From: Chara braunii
Lineage: Eukaryota > Streptophyta > Charophyceae > Charales > Characeae
NCBI GenBank assembly: GCA_003427395.1
Contig: BFEA01000024.1
Coordinates: 1,693,245-1,728,862, forward strand
Reading direction: 5' to 3'
Length of the DNA stretch: 35,618 nucleotides
Both the position numbers and the translations under genes were made by a program. The notes below the pieces were generated by a model that was not told the origin of the DNA, made no database searches, and saw nothing but the letters and a program-made list of their open reading frames with translations. Below, one piece after another: positions 31,761 through 35,618 of the stretch (its first letter is position 1; the number at the start of each line of letters is the position of its first letter).

Positions 31761-32302
31761 TCTGTCAATTGCATTCTTCGGGTCCACTACTCGTATCCTA
31801 AGTTTCATTCAAGTCCAAAATATGGTGATTTTAACATCAAATTAATAACTTTTGAGTACCAATTTAAAATATAATATCATGTTTTAACGGATAACATGTT
31901 TTCTTTTACCAGCCATCAGCAGAAGATGGTTGTGGTCTCCTCCTTTTTTCATCGAGCTAAAACTTTTTCGTCCATTGATGGGATGTTTTTTCCCTTTCTC
32001 TTTTCTCTCAAGTTCGAGCTATGGAGGAGGGGTTATCCTAATGACTTCTTCGATCGAGCTCTGGTTAATTTCTCTAGGAAATTCGCAGGGTTTTGGAAGG
32101 AATGTTTGCTGGTGCTGACGAATTGGGGTCGGTTCTTGAAATAATCGGTTTCTTCATTAGGCCTTCGTAGGGGGTCTACGTTTTTTTTTTGGCCTTTTCG
32201 GTCTAAATTATGAATATCTGAGGACTGGCGGGTCCTTCTTAGGTTCGGTTTTATGGGTCTAAGCTCTGGATCCTTGTAGATTGTCCATTGGTCGTGTAAC
32301 TA
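31761..32302. other. Spacer, possibly LINE-3 5' UTR
   Basis: The first part is AT-rich. From about 31890 composition changes, and this may be the 5' UTR of the LINE that follows. No target duplication could be found, since the element's 3' end lies outside the window. Confidence 0.4.
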
Positions 32303-34450
32303 TTGATGAGAGTATGCCGGTTGGGTCTTTTTCAACTTCGTAAGGCAGGGGAACAGGGAGGAGGCGGAAGAGGGGAAAGTAGCTCTTCAAAAGGAAAACA
32401 TGGTAACGATAACACCCGGTCCAAACAGAGTGGAGGTAGTCCTTGGCCTCAAGCAGGATTCTACATCCCAACAAGCAACAAATTCAGTCCCTTAGCGCAA
32501 CTCCCCTAGGCAAGGGGGATGAAACCAGGGGACAAACAGACCCCTCAACAAATGGACAAGGGGGAACAACCACAAAACAACAACGTTGCCAAACTTTGAC
32601 TGAAAAAAGTGTCACGAGCAGAAAAAAAGATAAAAAAGAAAGTAATGAAAATGAAGGTAAAAGCAACGAGTTGGACCCAACAAACAATGGTGCAGAGGCA
32701 GTCCCAATGGATCTGGACCCCCTGAGAGATGCCTTCGGAGTACAGCCCATGGAACTTGACCCACTTCCAAGGCCCCCCCCGAAGTCCAATAGCTCACGTG
32801 CACAAACACACTCGGAGAAAGGGGACGCAGATTTGCAGAACGTGATAGATTGGTTGTTAAAAAACTTAAAAATGAGGTTCCCAGGATAGTCAGATTCCTT
32901 CTGGGACGAGACTTACAGAGAACTAGTAACCCTCCTGGAATCCAGCAGCAGTCTCAGAATTGCACTGGAACATGGCCTTCCTAGAGGGGTGAGCTGGCAG
33001 CAGATGTTTCATCGTCTGTTACCCATTGTCACCAAACGGTTTCAAATCCCAGACACCCATAAGTCGCCTGGAAAAGTGCAGGCTGTAACGACACGGACTT
33101 TCAAGGAAGGGGACAGAGATGAAAAGGCAGGGGCAGAGATGCAAGGTACAGCATGACAAATCGTCACATCTGCACAAAACCCCAAGACCAGCAAGGGAAA
33201 GGGACGCAAAATAAACAAGAGGAACCCCCCCTCCCCTCCCTCACCCTCTCTCTCCCGCCTGCAGATTCTAGTTTGAATTTATCGCAAGCAGGCAGTGTCA
33301 TGCACTCTTACCCCGCTTCGAGGTCTGACATTTACCTCTGACCTTTTGAAGCCGGTAACAGGAAGTACCCCCCCATTGAATATAACAACAATGGGAGGAC
33401 CATGAACATACAACTCACCTGAAAAAAATAGCCTTTCGATTGGCAAATCAGAGGCACAGCCTGTGTTGGAAGATATACTAGAAGGGCTGGTTCAAAAAGG
33501 AAAGACACTGCAGGGGAAAAAATCCACCTCAAAAACCAAGATAGCAGTCAATCTGGTAGGAACAACACAGAAAAGGAAACCAGTAATCTCAAAGTAAGGA
33601 GGTGATATCAAATATCACAGGTGAATTTTTTTTTCTGTTTTTGCATAATCCATAGGAAAATTGCACGATAGCCCCGAAAAGTTCTCACCTCATTGAATGG
33701 GACCCGAAGACATTGGAACAGGGATTGATAGGGTCACAAGAGGGGTATTTAACGGAAGTGGGTGGAACTTCATATCACATTTTAACTCGAGAAAGTGTGA
33801 GCATTGCTCACAAAGTCCCGAATCAGAAAGCGGAAACAGCATACCGGACAGATCATCAGAAGAAGGGGAACGAAACAGAGGATGCTGCGTCTGCAAAAAA
33901 CAGACAAACACTGAGAGAGGAGGGGGTGTCAACAATGGCTCAGAAGTCACGAGGGGATCATGAAGGTCAGATTATCAGTTTACACAAACCTCTCATGCCT
34001 CCCCCACCTGATGGAGAACGGGTCAGCAAAAGGCAGAAACTAAGCCACCTCCAATTGAATGGACATGCAAACCTATTACTCTCCAAACCAGGGATCTTAA
34101 TCCTACTGGTAAGACAAAAGGCAAAAGGATGGGAAGTGGGCCTGTCTGAACCCACAAGCGCACTGCATGGAGAAGTAACAGTGCAAGGCATCCTTCCAAA
34201 CACTTTTCCTTCAGTCCTGGGAAGATTGACAAGCGAGGTCCGCTTCAAAGCACAAATAATAAATTTTGTGAAATATCACTTTCCAATAGGGGTGTCGGCG
34301 ATGGTTATATTAACGGATGATCCCCACAGACTGTCAGTTAGAGATGTCTTCCTAAAATATGAATACAGTCGGCCGACTAATCTGTGTCGGTTCAATCAGC
34401 AAGCGTTGAGTGAACTGCAACATCTACAGGTCAAAGCCAGTGAATGTTGA
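32303..34450 (+). pseudogene. LINE-3 ORF1 (broken)
   Basis: The N-terminal frame contains FYIPTSNKFSPLAQ and then shifts near 32505 to the frame ending at 32889-32891 (TAG). The same frame then continues (SDSFWDETYRELVTLLESSS) to TGA 33156-33158. The C-terminal 245-codon frame 33713-34450 is basic, with LHGEVTVQGILPNTFPSVLG and RDVFLKYEYSRPTNLCRFNQ; the latter matches ORF1 of LINE-2. No CCHC knuckle is visible. An RNA-binding role is inferred from its position in the element. Confidence 0.7.
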
Positions 34451-34597
34451 ATAAAAGTAAACGTTACAGTGTTGTTCTCCAGAATACTACTAAAAGGTTT
34501 ACTGAAACAAGGGAGTCTTCTTGAAGAAGCAGCGTGGATGAATCCATAAAATTCTATTCATCCAAAAGAGTGAGAAGGACCACACAAAAAGATTAGT

Positions 34598-35618
34598 GTG
34601 ATGGAGGCGATAAATACTTTGGAAGTTTTGTACAACAGGGATAAAAGATGGAAATCACAGAAAAAAGCAGCAGATTTTGACCTTCGTTCACTAAATGTAA
34701 ATGGCTTGGCATCAGCTAAACCATCAAAACGACAAACCATTTATGATCAGCTAAAAGGGGTGGAAGGTAAGGAATGGTCAGACGTGATTTGTATCCAGAA
34801 AACACACTTGCTAGATAACGCAGAAGACAATCATATTCACAAACAAATATGGCCCCATCAAGCCTTTAGGTCGCATGCCCCCAGAGCAAGTAGTGCAAAG
34901 GTAGCAATCTGACAAAGAGGGAGGGAGATGGGTTTATATTTTAGCTATGTTGGAATTAGAAATTGTAATTATCATGTGTGTATATGGGCCTAAGGACACT
35001 GGGGGAAGAAGAGAATTCTTTGAGAATATAAGAGAACATGTCCCAGTAGGAATTTTCATCATCATGACAGGAGATTTCAATGCAGCTCCTCGTCATCTTG
35101 ACCAATGATAAATCCCCCCCCCCTGCCCGTCTTACATTGAATCTGATGAACATATCATAGAAGAACTGTGTCCGTCCTTCAATCTGTTTGACTCGTTCAG
35201 ACGTACATACCCAGTCAAACGTAACTTCACATATTTCAAGAATAGTTAGACAACGAAGGCATCAAGATCCCGTTTAGACTTGATACTAATTTCCGAGGAG
35301 CTTCAAGGAGCGCTACAGGTAGCAGATATTTTTCCTCGTAACGTCTATCCAAGCATCGATCATGCTATGTGTGCCATATTAATGTCTTTCAGGAAAAAAA
35401 CTGATCAAGGAAAAAGATTCTACAAATTAAACACTTCCTTACTTAACATTGACCAACTCAAAGTATATCTACAAGATGTATGATCCTTATGGAGAGATCA
35501 GAAAAGGGTCATCAATGACGATATACGTTGGTTCAACAACGGTCTGATGTTCCTAGGCCGTAAATGCAATGAATACTCCAACATGCTGTCCGGACAAAGA
35601 CATTCTGAAGAGATTAAT
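34598..35618 (+). pseudogene. LINE-3 ORF2 endonuclease, partial and broken
   Basis: The ATG at 34598 or 34601 aligns with the ORF2 start of LINE-2. Motifs: LNVNGLA, then CIQKTHL where LINE-2 has CVQETHL (catalytic Glu replaced by Lys), a frameshift near 34910, VIIMCVYGPKD, MTGDFNAAPRH, then SIDHAMC in a third frame. Multiple stops occur between 35105 and 35280. The RT domain lies beyond the window. Confidence 0.85.

Larger units (their letters stand above)
32303..35618 (+). mobile_element. LINE-3: L1-like LINE of the LINE-2 family, cut by window edge
   Basis: ORF1 (to 34450) and the endonuclease part of ORF2 (from 34598) are recognisable. Compared with LINE-2: LNVNGLASAK vs LNMNGLATCK, GDFNAAP in both, SIDHAMCAILMSFRKK vs GLDHKMCTVTLSFRKK, and RWFNNGLMFLGRKCNEY vs DWFNNGLFYLGEKCREY. 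Many stops and frameshifts mean it is decayed. The 5' boundary is uncertain. Confidence 0.85.

Overview
The window reads as nuclear DNA of a eukaryote with a large, repeat-rich genome. Plant-type L1-like LINEs (APE endonuclease, reverse transcriptase and a C-terminal zf-RVT-like zinc motif, with a CCHC knuckle in the ORF1 of the first element), a PIF/Harbinger transposase, Harbinger-like MITEs, GA/TG microsatellites and spliceosomal-type splice sites point to a green-lineage genome. A streptophyte alga such as Chara is my best guess; this is inference from protein style and not proven. There are no bacterial operons. A run of Ns (14994-15618) is an assembly gap.

Layout. Positions 1-1034 hold short inverted and tandem repeats and the end of a MITE. 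Positions 1035-9319 are a nested insertion: a MITE of about 428 bp, flanked by TTA on both sides, was split by a LINE of about 7.84 kb on the minus strand (LINE-1, 1375-9217) that duplicated 14 bp of the MITE. Both LINE-1 ORFs are recognisable over their full length but carry nonsense codons and at least one frameshift each. Positions 9320-14540 are pyrimidine/purine-biased DNA with a 155-bp tandem duplication, microsatellites and a run of consensus 5' splice donors on the minus strand, suggesting a multi-exon gene I cannot identify. A tRNA-like SINE or tRNA relic precedes the gap. After it come a two-RING zinc-finger gene (15877-16482) and a nearly intact Harbinger transposase (17464-18753), followed by tetranucleotide repeats.

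Positions 20478-26198 are a second LINE (LINE-2). Its 5' part is inverted relative to its 3' part and the whole is bounded by a 14-bp target-site duplication next to a 17-A tail, which is the signature of twin priming. It lies directly upstream of a decayed gene (26205-28707) that resembles DUF7869 proteins, with an RNase H/DDE-like spacing of acidic motifs. A further decayed unidentified coding region (29587-30318), a satellite-like array with a 121-137 bp monomer (about 30590-31760) and a third LINE of the LINE-2 family (plus strand, from about 32300 to the window edge) complete the window.

Almost everything recognisable is mobile or decayed. Premature stops recur at positions where CAG, CAA or CGA codons are expected, and two are supported by a paralogue within the window. 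This fits C-to-T decay of silenced DNA. The only protein gene without an obvious lesion is the RING gene, and even it carries a 23-bp duplication just after its last zinc ligand.
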